The notes under the pieces were generated by a model, which searched no databases, was not told the DNA's origin, and worked only from the letters and a program-made list of their open reading frames with translations. DNA of 64,000 nt, from NCBI RefSeq assembly GCF_014653215.1, contig NZ_BNAI01000005.1:62001-126000 (forward strand). Direction: 5' to 3'. Below are positions 35,959 through 44,138 of the stretch, piece after piece; positions within the stretch are counted from its first letter, which is position 1, and every line of letters begins with the position of its first letter. The translations under genes and the position numbers were made by a program. Origin of the DNA: Pseudolysinimonas yzui (GTDB lineage Bacteria; Actinomycetota; Actinomycetes; Actinomycetales; Microbacteriaceae).

Positions 35959-36513
35959 GTGACCGACGCTCGCGCCGCCCTCATCCAGCACATCAAAGAC
36001 GATGCGGTGTTCCACGGCGACTTCACGCTCACCAGCGGCAAGAAGGCCACCTATTACATCGACCTGCGCAAGGTCAGCCTCGACGGTCGCGTCGCCCCGC
36101 TCATCGGCGAGGTGATGGTCGACCTCATCGCCGACATCCCCGACATCGCCGCCGTGGGCGGGCTCACCATGGGCGCCGACCCGATCGCGGCGGCCGTGTT
36201 GCACCGTGGCGCGGCGATCGGCCGACGCTACGACGCCTTCGTCGTGCGCAAGGAGCCGAAGGACCACGGCCGCGGCCGCCAGGTCGAAGGGCCCGACCTC
36301 GAAGGCAAGCGCGTCGTCGTGCTCGAAGACACCTCCACCACCGGTGGCTCACCCCTCAAAGCGATCGAGGCGCTCCGCAAGGTCGGCGCCGAGATCGCCG
36401 CCGTCGCCGTCGTCGTCGACCGCGACACCGGCGCCCAGCAGATCATCGAAGCCGCGGGCTACCCCTATTACGCCGCGATCTCGCTGCAGGATCTGGGGCT
36501 CGCGAAGCAATGA
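35959..36513 (+). CDS. pyrE: orotate phosphoribosyltransferase
   Basis: 184 residues from GTG 35959. PRPP-binding loop VVVLEDTSTTGGSPLKAIEAL, flexible-loop region VRKEPKDHGRGRQVEG and GGLTMGADPIAAAV define OPRTase, which makes OMP from orotate and PRPP in pyrimidine synthesis. Longer ORF from 35143 overlaps xthA and is rejected. The next gene overlaps by 4 bp. Confidence 0.94.
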   Translation: MTDARAALIQHIKDDAVFHGDFTLTSGKKATYYIDLRKVSLDGRVAPLIGEVMVDLIADIPDIAAVGGLTMGADPIAAAVLHRGAAIGRRYDAFVVRKEPKDHGRGRQVEGPDLEGKRVVVLEDTSTTGGSPLKAIEALRKVGAEIAAVAVVVDRDTGAQQIIEAAGYPYYAAISLQDLGLAKQ

Positions 36514-37742
36514 ACCCCGACACCGGCGACGACGCCGAGGATTGGTTCGCGAAGTTCGAGCGCGAGGCTCGCGAGTCCGCTCAGAAGCGTGAACAGGAAG
36601 CGGATGCGGCCGCCCCTCCGGCAGCCTCACCTCCTCCCGCGGCGCCCGCCCCAGCCGCGCCCGCCCCAGCCGCGCCCGCCCCGGCCGCGCCCCCTGCCGC
36701 CGCGCCCCCTCCGCTCGTTCAACCGCCGCCGGCATTCGAGATGCCTCCGGTCACGGCGCCACCCGCTGCTGCTCCGCAGCTGAACAACCCGTTCGACGCC
36801 CCGACCCCGCCGCCCGCGCCGGCGTGGGATCCGGAACCGACGCAGGCGATGCCGACCTACGAGCCCGAACTCACCCAGGCGACCCCGACGTTCTCGGATG
36901 AGCCGACCCAAGCGCTCGTGCCGGCACCGTTGCGTCCGCCCGGCAGTGCGGAGCCCGGGACGGCGCTCGACGCGTTGTTCAGCGATGACGCGTTCCGCGA
37001 GTACGAATCGACGCTGGGCCCGGACCCGAGCAACGCGCCGTTCGCCGCCCGCAGCCGCTCGAAGGAGCTGGTGTACGTTCCGGGGGGCGACGGCCCGCCC
37101 CCGCCCAGCGGATTCGGCACCCCGCAGAAGGTGCTCGCCGGTGTCGGCGGTGGTCTGCTCGCGGTACTCCTGCTCATCGGCCTGTTCCTGCTCGGCACCC
37201 GGCTGCCCGACCTGCTCGGACCCGCGCCCGCGGTCGCCACCCCGACCCCGACCCCGACGCCGACGAGGATCGCGGCTCTGCCGATCGGACCCGTCGAGCC
37301 CGGCACCTACGACTGGGACGAGCTGCTCGGCGGCGAGTGCCTCGAACCCTACGACGTCACGACGGGGGCGTGGGCCGAGGAGTACACCGTCGTCGACTGC
37401 GCCGTGCCGCACGCCGCACAGATGGTCTATCGCGCCTGGTTCCCGGCGGAGCCCGCCGATCCGGAAGACCCGGACGCGGAGCCGGTCTGGGGGGCGTACC
37501 CGGGAGCTGCGGCGCTTCAGGCGCAGATCTCGCTGCTCTGCTCGGCTCCCGGCGTCGTCGATCTCGCCGCCGCCGGCGCGTACAGCGACGCGCAGATCCA
37601 AGGGTCGTACCCGATGACCGAAGAGCAGTGGGAGACCGACCCCTCGTACTACTGCTTCGTCAGCCGGTCGTCGGGCGAGCCGCTCACCACGTCGGTCGCG
37701 ATTCCGCGCGCGCCGGCCGAGCCCGCCCAACCGGCACCGTAG
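36510..37742 (+). CDS. proline-rich membrane protein, septum-formation-like
   Basis: 410 residues. An acidic N-terminus, then ~90 residues of Ala/Pro repeats, a spacer with repeated EPTQA/ELTQA motifs, one transmembrane segment at about 207-229, a Pro/Thr stalk and an extracellular domain with four cysteines (GECLEPYDV, VVDCAVPHAAQMV, LLCSAPGV, YYCFVSR). The C-xx-PHxxQ pattern is that of the Septum_form/DUF4190-associated domain of actinobacteria. Role in cell division is presumed from that family. ATG overlaps pyrE by 4 bp. Confidence 0.65.
   Translation: MNPDTGDDAEDWFAKFEREARESAQKREQEADAAAPPAASPPPAAPAPAAPAPAAPAPAAPPAAAPPPLVQPPPAFEMPPVTAPPAAAPQLNNPFDAPTPPPAPAWDPEPTQAMPTYEPELTQATPTFSDEPTQALVPAPLRPPGSAEPGTALDALFSDDAFREYESTLGPDPSNAPFAARSRSKELVYVPGGDGPPPPSGFGTPQKVLAGVGGGLLAVLLLIGLFLLGTRLPDLLGPAPAVATPTPTPTPTRIAALPIGPVEPGTYDWDELLGGECLEPYDVTTGAWAEEYTVVDCAVPHAAQMVYRAWFPAEPADPEDPDAEPVWGAYPGAAALQAQISLLCSAPGVVDLAAAGAYSDAQIQGSYPMTEEQWETDPSYYCFVSRSSGEPLTTSVAIPRAPAEPAQPAP
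36642..36686. repeat. 15-bp tandem repeat, three units
   Basis: GCGCCCGCCCCAGCC repeated at 36642, 36657 and (one change) 36672. It encodes APAPA units in the proline-rich region, so copy number may vary between strains. Confidence 0.85.
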
Positions 37743-37777
37743 GTCTCGACACGCCGCTGCGCGGCTACTCGACCAGC
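37741..37777. repeat. palindromic repeat copy D
   Basis: GGTCTCGACACGCC, inner GCTGCGC, GGCTACTCGACCAGCG. It begins in the stop codon of the septum-like gene and supplies the last codons and TAG stop (37765-37767) of the convergent methyltransferase gene. Confidence 0.8.
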
Positions 37778-38619
37778 GAGATCATTCGAGCGCCGGGGAG
37801 CCGGGCGCGCATCACCGCGATCGCCTCGGGGCTCTCGTCGACCAGCAGGTAGCGGCGGCCGAGCGCCGCCGCGACCGCCCCCGTCGTGCCCGACCCGGCG
37901 AACAGGTCGAGCACCGCGTCGCCGGGAGCGCTCGACGCCTGCACGATGCGGCGCAGGATGCCCTCCGGTTTCTGCGTCGCATACCCGGTGCGCTCGGCTC
38001 CGTTGGTGGGCACGATCGTGTGCCACCAGACATCCGTCGGCAGCTTGCCGCGTTCCGCCTTCTCGGGGGTGACCAGCCCCGGCGCCATATAGGGCTCGCG
38101 GTCGACCGTCGCGCTGTCGAAGTAGTAGCGGTCGGGGTCTTTCACGTAGACGAGGATCGTGTCGTGCTTCGACGGCCAGCGCCTCGTCGACTTGCCGCCG
38201 TAGTCGTACGCCCAGATGATCTCGTTGAGGAAGCACTCCCGGCCGAACAGCCGGTCGAGGGCGACCTTGGCGTAGTGGGCTTCGCGGTAATCGAGGTGCA
38301 GATACAAGGTGCCGGCGTCATCCAGCAGTCGCCGTGCCTCGATGAGCCGCGGCTCCAGGAATGCCCAGTAGTCGTCGAAGGTGTCGGCGTACCGCGACAC
38401 GGCGCCCCGCTCGGCGGTGTAACTGCGGCCACCGAACCCGACGCGCCCTTCTTCGGCACGGGTCACCGTCATCCGCTGCCGGCGCTGCGTCTTGCCGGTG
38501 TTGAACGGCGGGTCGAGGTAGATCAGCCGGAACGCCCCGTCGGGCAGCCCGCGCGCGACGTCGAGGTTGTCGCCGTGCACGATCGTGTCGGCATCCCCGG
38601 GCTGCCAGATCGGGGTCAC
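37765..38619 (-). CDS. site-specific DNA methyltransferase, beta-class, solitary
   Basis: 284 residues. Catalytic DPPF (motif IV, IYLDPPFNTGKT near 34) comes before the SAM-binding FAGSGTTG (motif I, near 241), the order of beta-class N6-adenine/N4-cytosine methyltransferases such as CcrM. No restriction endonuclease gene is adjacent, so it may be an orphan methylase with a regulatory or protective role. Its GTG start overlaps the HAD gene by 4 bp. Recognition sequence unknown. The last residues are encoded by repeat copy D. Confidence 0.85.
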   Translation of the reverse strand: MTPIWQPGDADTIVHGDNLDVARGLPDGAFRLIYLDPPFNTGKTQRRQRMTVTRAEEGRVGFGGRSYTAERGAVSRYADTFDDYWAFLEPRLIEARRLLDDAGTLYLHLDYREAHYAKVALDRLFGRECFLNEIIWAYDYGGKSTRRWPSKHDTILVYVKDPDRYYFDSATVDREPYMAPGLVTPEKAERGKLPTDVWWHTIVPTNGAERTGYATQKPEGILRRIVQASSAPGDAVLDLFAGSGTTGAVAAALGRRYLLVDESPEAIAVMRARLPGARMISLVE

Positions 38620-39392
38620 GAGTCGAGCAGCTCGTGCACTCCGGTGAGGATCTCATCGGGGCGGAACGGGTAGCGCTCGATCTCCGTCTGGTCGGCGATG
38701 CCGGTGAGCACGAGGATGGTGTGCAGCCCGGCCTCGATGCCGGCGACGATGTCGGTGTCCATGCGGTCGCCGATCATCGCGGTCGACTCGCTGTGTGCGC
38801 CGATGCGGTTCATCGCCGAGCGGAACATCATCGGGTTCGGCTTTCCGACGACGTAGGGCTCCTTGCCGGTCGCCTTCGAGATGAGGGCGCTGACCGCACC
38901 CGTTGCCGGAAGCACGCCGTCCGCACTCGGACCGGTGGCATCCGGGTTGGTCGCGATGAAGCGCGAGCCCGCGTTGATGAGCCGGATCGCGCGGGTGATC
39001 GCCTCGAACGAGTAGTTGCGGGTCTCGCCGACGACGACGTAGTCGGGTGCCGTTTCGGTGAGGATGAAGCCCACCTCGTGCAGCGCGTTCGTCATCCCCG
39101 ACTCGCCGATGACGAACGCCGAGCCGCCCGGGATCTGCGACGCGCAGAAGTCGGCGGTGGCGAGCGCGGAAGTCCAGATGCGGTCTTCGGGCACGTTCAG
39201 GCCCGAGGCCCGAAGCCGCGCGGCGAGGTCGCGCGGGGTGAAGATCGAGTTGTTGGTGAGCACCAGGAACGGGGTGTCGGTCTCGGTCCAGCGCCGGATG
39301 AGGTCGGCCGCTCCCGGAAGGGGCGTGTTCTCGTGGACGAGCACCCCGTCCATGTCGGTGAGCCAGCTCGTGATCTCGCTGCGGTCGCGCAT
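38616..39392 (-). CDS. HAD-IIA family phosphatase (NagD-like)
   Basis: 258 residues from ATG 39392. Motif I DMDGVLV near 14, motif II FLVLTNNS, and motif IV IGDRMDTDIVAGIEAG with a C2-type cap place it with NagD/pNPPase phosphatases acting on small phosphorylated metabolites such as UMP or glycerol-phosphate. The ATG at 39392, not the in-frame ATG at 39416, is favoured by a TACGAT box 6 nt upstream. First gene of a unit with the methyltransferase. Confidence 0.85.
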   Translation of the reverse strand: MRDRSEITSWLTDMDGVLVHENTPLPGAADLIRRWTETDTPFLVLTNNSIFTPRDLAARLRASGLNVPEDRIWTSALATADFCASQIPGGSAFVIGESGMTNALHEVGFILTETAPDYVVVGETRNYSFEAITRAIRLINAGSRFIATNPDATGPSADGVLPATGAVSALISKATGKEPYVVGKPNPMMFRSAMNRIGAHSESTAMIGDRMDTDIVAGIEAGLHTILVLTGIADQTEIERYPFRPDEILTGVHELLDS

Positions 39393-39398
39393 GAGTCG

Positions 39399-39404
39399 AT
39401 CGTA
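39399..39404 (-). promoter_or_regulatory. -10 element, leaderless promoter of HAD gene
   Basis: TACGAT on the minus strand, 6-nt spacer, ATG at 39392. It overlaps the divergent -10 box on the plus strand by 2 bp. Confidence 0.5.
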
Positions 39405-39408
39405 GAGT
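39403..39408 (+). promoter_or_regulatory. -10 element, leaderless promoter of TrmH-family gene
   Basis: TAGAGT, 6-nt spacer, ATG at 39415. Only 22 bp separate the two divergent start codons, so the promoters exclude each other. Confidence 0.5.
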
Positions 39409-39414
39409 CGGCGC

Positions 39415-40029
39415 ATGGACGCGGAGCGACGGATCGGAGTGGGGCCGTGGCCCGGCGGGCGCGACGCCTGGCCCACCGACCCCCGGTACGACCCCGAGCT
39501 GCTCGAGCACGGCGACACCCGCAACGTCGTCGACGCCTACCGGTACTGGTCGATGGACGCGATCGTCGCCGACCTCGACACCCGCCGCCGCGGCTTCCAC
39601 GTCGCGATCGAGAACTGGCAGCACGACATGAACATCGGGTCGATCGTGCGCACCGCCAACGCGTTCCTCGCCGCCGAGGTGCACATCGTCGGGCACCGGC
39701 GCTGGAACCGGCGTGGCGCGATGGTGACCGACCGCTACCAGCACATCCGCGAGCATCCGGATGTCGCCGACCTCGTCGCCTGGGCGCGCGCCGAGGGCCT
39801 GCCGATCGTCGCGGTCGACAACGTCGACGGGTCGGTCGACGTGCGGGACGCCGACATCCCGGAGCGCTGCGTGCTGCTGTTCGGCCAGGAGGGTCCGGGG
39901 CTCACCGCCGAGGCGCTCGCCGCCGCCGACGTCGTCGTCGAAATCGCGCAGGCGGGCTCGACCCGGTCGATCAACGCGGGGGCCGCCGCCGCGATCGTGA
40001 TGCACGAGTGGGTGCGCCGCCACACCTGA
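39415..40029 (+). CDS. TrmH/SpoU-family RNA 2'-O-methyltransferase
   Basis: 204 residues. The SPOUT motifs are all present: NIGSIVRTANAF (motif 1), VLLFGQEGPGL (motif 2) and STRSINAGAAAAIVMHEW (motif 3), forming the trefoil knot that binds SAM. It methylates a ribose 2'-OH in tRNA or rRNA; target unknown. The N-terminal ~50 residues are a non-standard extension (PWPGGRDAWPTDPRYDPELL). Confidence 0.9.
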   Translation: MDAERRIGVGPWPGGRDAWPTDPRYDPELLEHGDTRNVVDAYRYWSMDAIVADLDTRRRGFHVAIENWQHDMNIGSIVRTANAFLAAEVHIVGHRRWNRRGAMVTDRYQHIREHPDVADLVAWARAEGLPIVAVDNVDGSVDVRDADIPERCVLLFGQEGPGLTAEALAAADVVVEIAQAGSTRSINAGAAAAIVMHEWVRRHT

Positions 40030-40094
40030 TGAGCGCGCGAGCCTTCGGGGGCTTATGATTGCCGGAACTTTCCCGGGCGCGCAAAGGAGCCGTG

Positions 40095-40268
40095 ATGGCG
40101 GAGACGGTCGAGCCTGCTGAGGCCCGCATCCCGGTTTCTGTCGCGCCCACCGCACCCGCGCGACCGAGGATGCCGGCGGCCTTCGCCAGCGCGCTCGCGG
40201 GTGCCGCCCTGCTCGTCGGCACCGTCGTCACGATCGTCATCGTCGTCTCCGCGACCACCGGCGGCTAG
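40095..40268 (+). CDS. small single-pass membrane protein
   Basis: 57 residues from ATG 40095 with AAAGGAG 8 nt upstream. A Pro/Ala-rich N-terminus precedes one transmembrane helix (about 30-52, LAGAALLVGTVVTIVIVVSA). No family recognised. A TATGAT at 40054-40059 could be its -10. It lies between the RNA methyltransferase and the exopolysaccharide locus. Confidence 0.55.
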   Translation: MAETVEPAEARIPVSVAPTAPARPRMPAAFASALAGAALLVGTVVTIVIVVSATTGG

Positions 40269-40361
40269 CCCGGTGGGGCATCCGGAGGACGCCGTGGGGG
40301 ACACCGCCGGCGCTCGTGTTTCGCAGATGTTTCTCTCCGGTGTGCAAGCCGTGAGAGTCCT

Positions 40362-40380
40362 GAACCCCCCTTTTGGGTGA
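40362..40380 (+). promoter_or_regulatory. exopolysaccharide motif E2
   Basis: GAACCCCCCTTTTGGGTGA, 77 bp upstream of the priming-transferase ATG. A TAGCGT (40395-40400) follows as a plausible -10. Same motif family as sites at 46151, 49964, 50065 and 56935. Confidence 0.5.
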
Positions 40381-40457
40381 CAGCCCTCCCGGGTTAGCGT
40401 CGAGTGAGGAATCTCCCCGGGGGGTCGGGGCCATCACTTTTCCAAGGGGGGAACCGC

Positions 40458-41966
40458 ATGTCTATTGCTGTGCGCCGACAGAGTGTCGGCGGTTCACTGC
40501 TCGCCCGCGACGGGGTGCCGTCCTGGCAGCTCCACTACGGGTTGCGCCTGATCTACAGCGACTTCCTGGTCGTGGTCAGCGCCGTCTTCGGTGCCCAGCT
40601 GTTGTGGGTGCGCGTGCGCAGCTTCCTCGCCGGGGAGCCCGTTCCCGCCGACGGCGCGCAGCCGTTCGCGACCGTCTACTCGGTGTGCCTGATCGTCGCC
40701 TGGCTCGGGATGCTGGCGCTGCTCGGCAGCCGCGACCCGCGGATCGCGGGCACCGGCGGCGGCGAATATCGCCGCGTCATCGTCGCGTCGCTGACCACGT
40801 TCGGTGGCCTGGCGATCGTCGTCTACCTCTTCAACCTGCAGCTGGCGCGCGGCTACTTCCTCATCGCCCTCCCCATCGGCCTCGCCGCCCTGCTGCTCGT
40901 GCGTCACCTGTGGCGGTCGTGGCTTCAGGCCCAGCGTCGCGAGGGCGGCTACTCGGCCAACGTCGTGCTGGCCGGCGGCCCCGAGTCGGTCGCGCACCTC
41001 GCCCGCGAGCTGGGGCGGATGCCGGAGGCCGGCTTCCGAGTCGTCGGCGCCTGCCTGCCGTCCGGCCGGGAAGACGACCTCGCCCGGGAGCTCGAGCTGA
41101 TCGACACCGGCCCGATCCGGATCGTCGGCGACGTGGATCACGTCTTCGAGGCCGTCGAGCAGCTCGAAGCCGACACCGTCATCATCACCAGCTCCGACGA
41201 GCTGTCGCCGCAGAAGGTGCGGGAGCTGAGCTGGAAGCTGGAGCCGGGCAACCAGCACCTCATCGTCGCGCCCGCGCTGACCGACATCGGCGGCCCCCGC
41301 ATCCACATCCGCCCGGTCGCCGGCCTGCCGCTCGTGCACGTCGAGACCCCGCGGTATCGCGGCGGGAAGCTGCACAGCAAGCGCCTGTTCGACGTCGTCG
41401 CGTCGGCGCTGCTCATCCTGATGCTCTCGCCGGTGCTGGTCGCCGTCGTCGCGGCGATCAAGCTCACCGATCCCGGGCCGGTGCTGTTCCGGCAGCGTCG
41501 GGTCGGCAGGAACGGCCGGCCGTTCCAGATGCTCAAGTTCCGCACGATGGTGGTGGATGCCGAAGCGCGTCTCGCCGAGCTGCGTGCGCTCGCCGATGCC
41601 GGCAACGACATCCTGTTCAAGATGCGCGACGACCCGCGGGTGACTCCGGTGGGCCGCTTCCTGCGTCGCTACAGCCTCGACGAGCTGCCCCAGCTGTTCA
41701 ACGTGCTGCTCGGCGAGATGTCGCTCATCGGGCCGCGCCCGCCGCTCGCCTCGGAGGTCGAGGAGTACGAGCACCACGTGCACCGGCGCTTCCTCGTGAA
41801 GCCGGGCATCACCGGCCTCTGGCAGGTGAACGGGCGCAGCAACCTCTCATGGGAGGAGAGCGTTCGGCTCGACCTCTACTACGTCGAGAACTGGACGCTG
41901 ACCGGCGACCTCGCCATCCTCTTCCGCACCGCGCGGGCCGTCGTGGCACGTGACGGCGCGTATTGA
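40458..41966 (+). CDS. polyprenyl-phosphate sugar-1-phosphate transferase (priming)
   Basis: 502 residues from ATG 40458 (MSIAVRRQSVGG), with GGGGGGAA upstream; the longer start at 40404 lacks such a site. Four N-terminal transmembrane helices, a central CoA-binding-like domain (SANVVLAGGPESVAHLAREL), a fifth helix and the C-terminal bacterial sugar-transferase domain (DPGPVLFRQRRVGRNGRPF, LKFRTMV, DELPQLFNVLLGEMSLIGPR). It transfers the first sugar-phosphate to undecaprenyl phosphate and so starts exopolysaccharide repeat units at the membrane. Confidence 0.92.
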   Translation: MSIAVRRQSVGGSLLARDGVPSWQLHYGLRLIYSDFLVVVSAVFGAQLLWVRVRSFLAGEPVPADGAQPFATVYSVCLIVAWLGMLALLGSRDPRIAGTGGGEYRRVIVASLTTFGGLAIVVYLFNLQLARGYFLIALPIGLAALLLVRHLWRSWLQAQRREGGYSANVVLAGGPESVAHLARELGRMPEAGFRVVGACLPSGREDDLARELELIDTGPIRIVGDVDHVFEAVEQLEADTVIITSSDELSPQKVRELSWKLEPGNQHLIVAPALTDIGGPRIHIRPVAGLPLVHVETPRYRGGKLHSKRLFDVVASALLILMLSPVLVAVVAAIKLTDPGPVLFRQRRVGRNGRPFQMLKFRTMVVDAEARLAELRALADAGNDILFKMRDDPRVTPVGRFLRRYSLDELPQLFNVLLGEMSLIGPRPPLASEVEEYEHHVHRRFLVKPGITGLWQVNGRSNLSWEESVRLDLYYVENWTLTGDLAILFRTARAVVARDGAY

Positions 41967-41976
41967 CCAGGAGTTC

Positions 41977-42001
41977 TCTCATCGGCAACCCGGCGATGAG
42001 A
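41977..42001. other. inverted repeat between priming transferase and ugd
   Basis: TCTCATCG, 9-nt loop, CGATGAGA: perfect 8-bp arms. It sits in the 61-bp gap before ugd, upstream of its GAAGGAG ribosome site. No T tract, so it could be an RNA-processing or operator site rather than a terminator. Confidence 0.45.
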
Positions 42002-42027
42002 CATTCAGCCTTTATGAAGGAGCAGAC

Positions 42028-43365
42028 ATGCGGATGACGGTGATCGGCTGCGGCTATCTCGGAGCGGTGCACGCGGCGAGCATGGCGGAACTCGGCCACG
42101 ACGTCGTCGGGATCGACGTCGACGAGGCGAAGATCGCGGCACTCGCCAGCGGGCTGCCGCCCTTCTTCGAGCCGGGGCTGCCCGAACTGCTCGACCGCGC
42201 CCTCGCAACCGGGCGCCTGCGGTTCACGACCGACTACGCCGAGGCCCGCGGCAACGCGGTGCACTTCGTCGCCGTCGGCACGCCGCAGCAGCCGGGGGCA
42301 CTCGCCGCCGACCTGAAGTACGTGCACGCCGCCGCCGACGCCCTCGCCCCGGTGCTCACCCCGGGTGACCTCGTGGTGGGCAAGTCGACGGTGCCCGTCG
42401 GCACCGCCCGCGCGCTGGCCGCGCGGCTCGAGGGCACGGGTGCGGTCGTCGCCTGGAACCCCGAGTTCCTGCGCGAAGGCTTCGCGATCGAAGACACCCT
42501 GCATCCCGATCGGCTGGTCTACGGCCTGCCCGACGAGCCCGACTCGCGTGACCTGGTGCGGGCGACCCTCGACGAGGTGTACGCCGCGACGATCGCCGAC
42601 GGCACACCGGTCGTGGCAACCGACCTCGAGACCGCGGAACTGGTGAAGTCGGCCGCGAACGCGTTCCTCGCCACGAAGATCTCGTTCATCAACGCGATGG
42701 CCGAGGTGTGCGAGGCCGCCGGCGCCGACGTGACGCAACTCGCGGACGCCATCGGGCACGACGCTCGCATCGGTCGCCGCTTCCTCAACGCGGGTCTCGG
42801 CTTCGGCGGTGGCTGCCTGCCGAAGGACATCCGGGCGTTCATGGCCCGGGCCGGCGAGCTCGGGGCCGACCAGGCGCTCACCTTCCTGCGCGAGGTCGAC
42901 CAGATCAACATGCGCCGCCGCTCCCGCGCCGTCGACCTCGCCCGCGAGGCGCTCGGCGGCTCGGTGCTCGGCCGCAAGATCGCCGTGCTCGGGCTGGCGT
43001 TCAAGCCCGACTCCGACGACGTGCGGGACTCGCCCGCGCTCAACGTCGCGGCCCAGCTCGCCCTCCAGGGCGCGTCGGTGCTATGCCACGACCCGCGCGC
43101 GATCGAGAACTCCCGCCGCCGCTTCCCGGAACTCAGCTACGTCGCGACGATCGCCGAGGCGGTGCGCGACGCGGATGCCGTCATGGTGCTGACCGAGTGG
43201 AACGACTACCGCGAACTCGACCCCGTGCTGCTCGCGGAGCAGGTCGCCCAGCCGATCGTCATCGACGGGCGCAATTGCCTCGACTCCGCCGCCTGGCGTG
43301 CCGCGGGGTGGCGTTACCGGGCGCTCGGGCGGCCGCGTGAGGCGCTGGTCCCGGCGTTCGCGTAG
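42028..43365 (+). CDS. UDP-glucose/GDP-mannose dehydrogenase family protein
   Basis: 445 residues from ATG 42028 (GAAGGAG 5 nt upstream). N-terminal Rossmann motif GCGYLGAVHAASMAELGH, catalytic Cys in GLGFGGGCLPKDIRAF, and C-terminal AFKPDSDDVRDSP. NAD-dependent four-electron oxidation of UDP-glucose (or GDP-mannose) to the uronic acid, supplying acidic sugars to the polysaccharide. It follows the priming transferase and is probably in the same unit. Confidence 0.92.
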   Translation: MRMTVIGCGYLGAVHAASMAELGHDVVGIDVDEAKIAALASGLPPFFEPGLPELLDRALATGRLRFTTDYAEARGNAVHFVAVGTPQQPGALAADLKYVHAAADALAPVLTPGDLVVGKSTVPVGTARALAARLEGTGAVVAWNPEFLREGFAIEDTLHPDRLVYGLPDEPDSRDLVRATLDEVYAATIADGTPVVATDLETAELVKSAANAFLATKISFINAMAEVCEAAGADVTQLADAIGHDARIGRRFLNAGLGFGGGCLPKDIRAFMARAGELGADQALTFLREVDQINMRRRSRAVDLAREALGGSVLGRKIAVLGLAFKPDSDDVRDSPALNVAAQLALQGASVLCHDPRAIENSRRRFPELSYVATIAEAVRDADAVMVLTEWNDYRELDPVLLAEQVAQPIVIDGRNCLDSAAWRAAGWRYRALGRPREALVPAFA

Positions 43366-43542
43366 GCGAGTCTGTCCGATTCACGGAATGCCCAGCTGGC
43401 GACTGTGACTCTCTACCCGCTAAGTTGAGCCAACTTCGACGGTGTGACGAAGCCAGGCTTGCAAGCGGATGTTGCAGCTTGCCCGAAACAGAAGCGATAG
43501 CGTTCGCTGGAGCGGGCTGCGCATGTTGCTGGTAGGACGACG
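43366..43542. other. intergenic region
   Basis: No ORF. It has an AAGTTG-AGC-CAACTT inverted repeat (43422-43436) and is visibly less GC-rich than its surroundings, like the gene that follows. Confidence 0.4.
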
Positions 43543-44049
43543 ATGAAGCCCGAGTACGACGACAGGCGTCAAGACGGACACCAGTGGGCGGCCTTGCTCC
43601 CGAAGCTCTTGACCGTCTTCGCCGCCTCATTGCTACTCACGAGTTGCGTCCTTGCTGAAAGCTTTGCCGAGGGGCCTCTGGCAGTCCGGGACTCTGGGGG
43701 GTCGCTCCAGATCGCAGTCTGTGACGAACTTGATGTGGTTGAGATCGAGGGCGACGTCCGTACCTCTGGTGGTGACTCGCCCTGGGAAACGTTTCTCTTG
43801 ATCAGCGGCAATGCAAACCTGGCGCGCGGAACGAGCTTCTCTTCAATGTCGATCCCCGAGGGTCTCGTCGGCCGTTTCGATGATCTTGACGCGGCAGGCA
43901 TTGATTCCCTCTTCTTTAGTGTCGAGGGCGCCGACGACAGTGCTGACGGAGGCTTCACGTTCAGTGCCTACTTTGAAGTGGACGGCTCCCTCCCGACCAC
44001 TGGATGGCTGCAGACGGGCGGCAAGGTGACGGAAGAGCCATGCGGATAG
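43543..44049 (+). CDS. putative lipoprotein, atypical composition
   Basis: 168 residues. A lipobox LLTSC places the lipidated Cys at residue 35, after an unusually long n-region. No family recognised; the mature part is acidic with two further cysteines (QIAVCDEL, TEEPCG). Codon use is clearly less GC-biased than in neighbours (many A/T third positions), which suggests recent arrival. Its insertion between ugd and the minus-strand glycosyltransferase genes splits the polysaccharide locus. Confidence 0.6.
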   Translation: MKPEYDDRRQDGHQWAALLPKLLTVFAASLLLTSCVLAESFAEGPLAVRDSGGSLQIAVCDELDVVEIEGDVRTSGGDSPWETFLLISGNANLARGTSFSSMSIPEGLVGRFDDLDAAGIDSLFFSVEGADDSADGGFTFSAYFEVDGSLPTTGWLQTGGKVTEEPCG

Positions 44050-44070
44050 GGCAGGGATCGTTCCAGTTTG

Positions 44071-44110
44071 GGTGACGGCGTCACCGCTCCTTGTGACCCG
44101 CCCCGGGTGA
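44071..44110. other. inverted repeats between convergent genes
   Basis: GGTGAC-GGC-GTCACC (44071-44085) is a hairpin candidate without a T tract. Next to it TGACCCGCCCCGGGTGA (44094-44110), followed by ATCGCC, resembles the exopolysaccharide motif but lies downstream of both flanking genes. Confidence 0.35.
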
Positions 44111-44138
44111 ATCGCCCTAGGTCGTCAACCGACCGCGG

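Noticed and set aside
41977-42001. Rho-independent terminator before ugd
   Set aside because: No T tract and the downstream gene is functionally linked; left as an unassigned inverted repeat.
44071-44085. Intrinsic terminator for the lipoprotein gene
   Set aside because: A 6-bp stem without a T tract; too weak to call.
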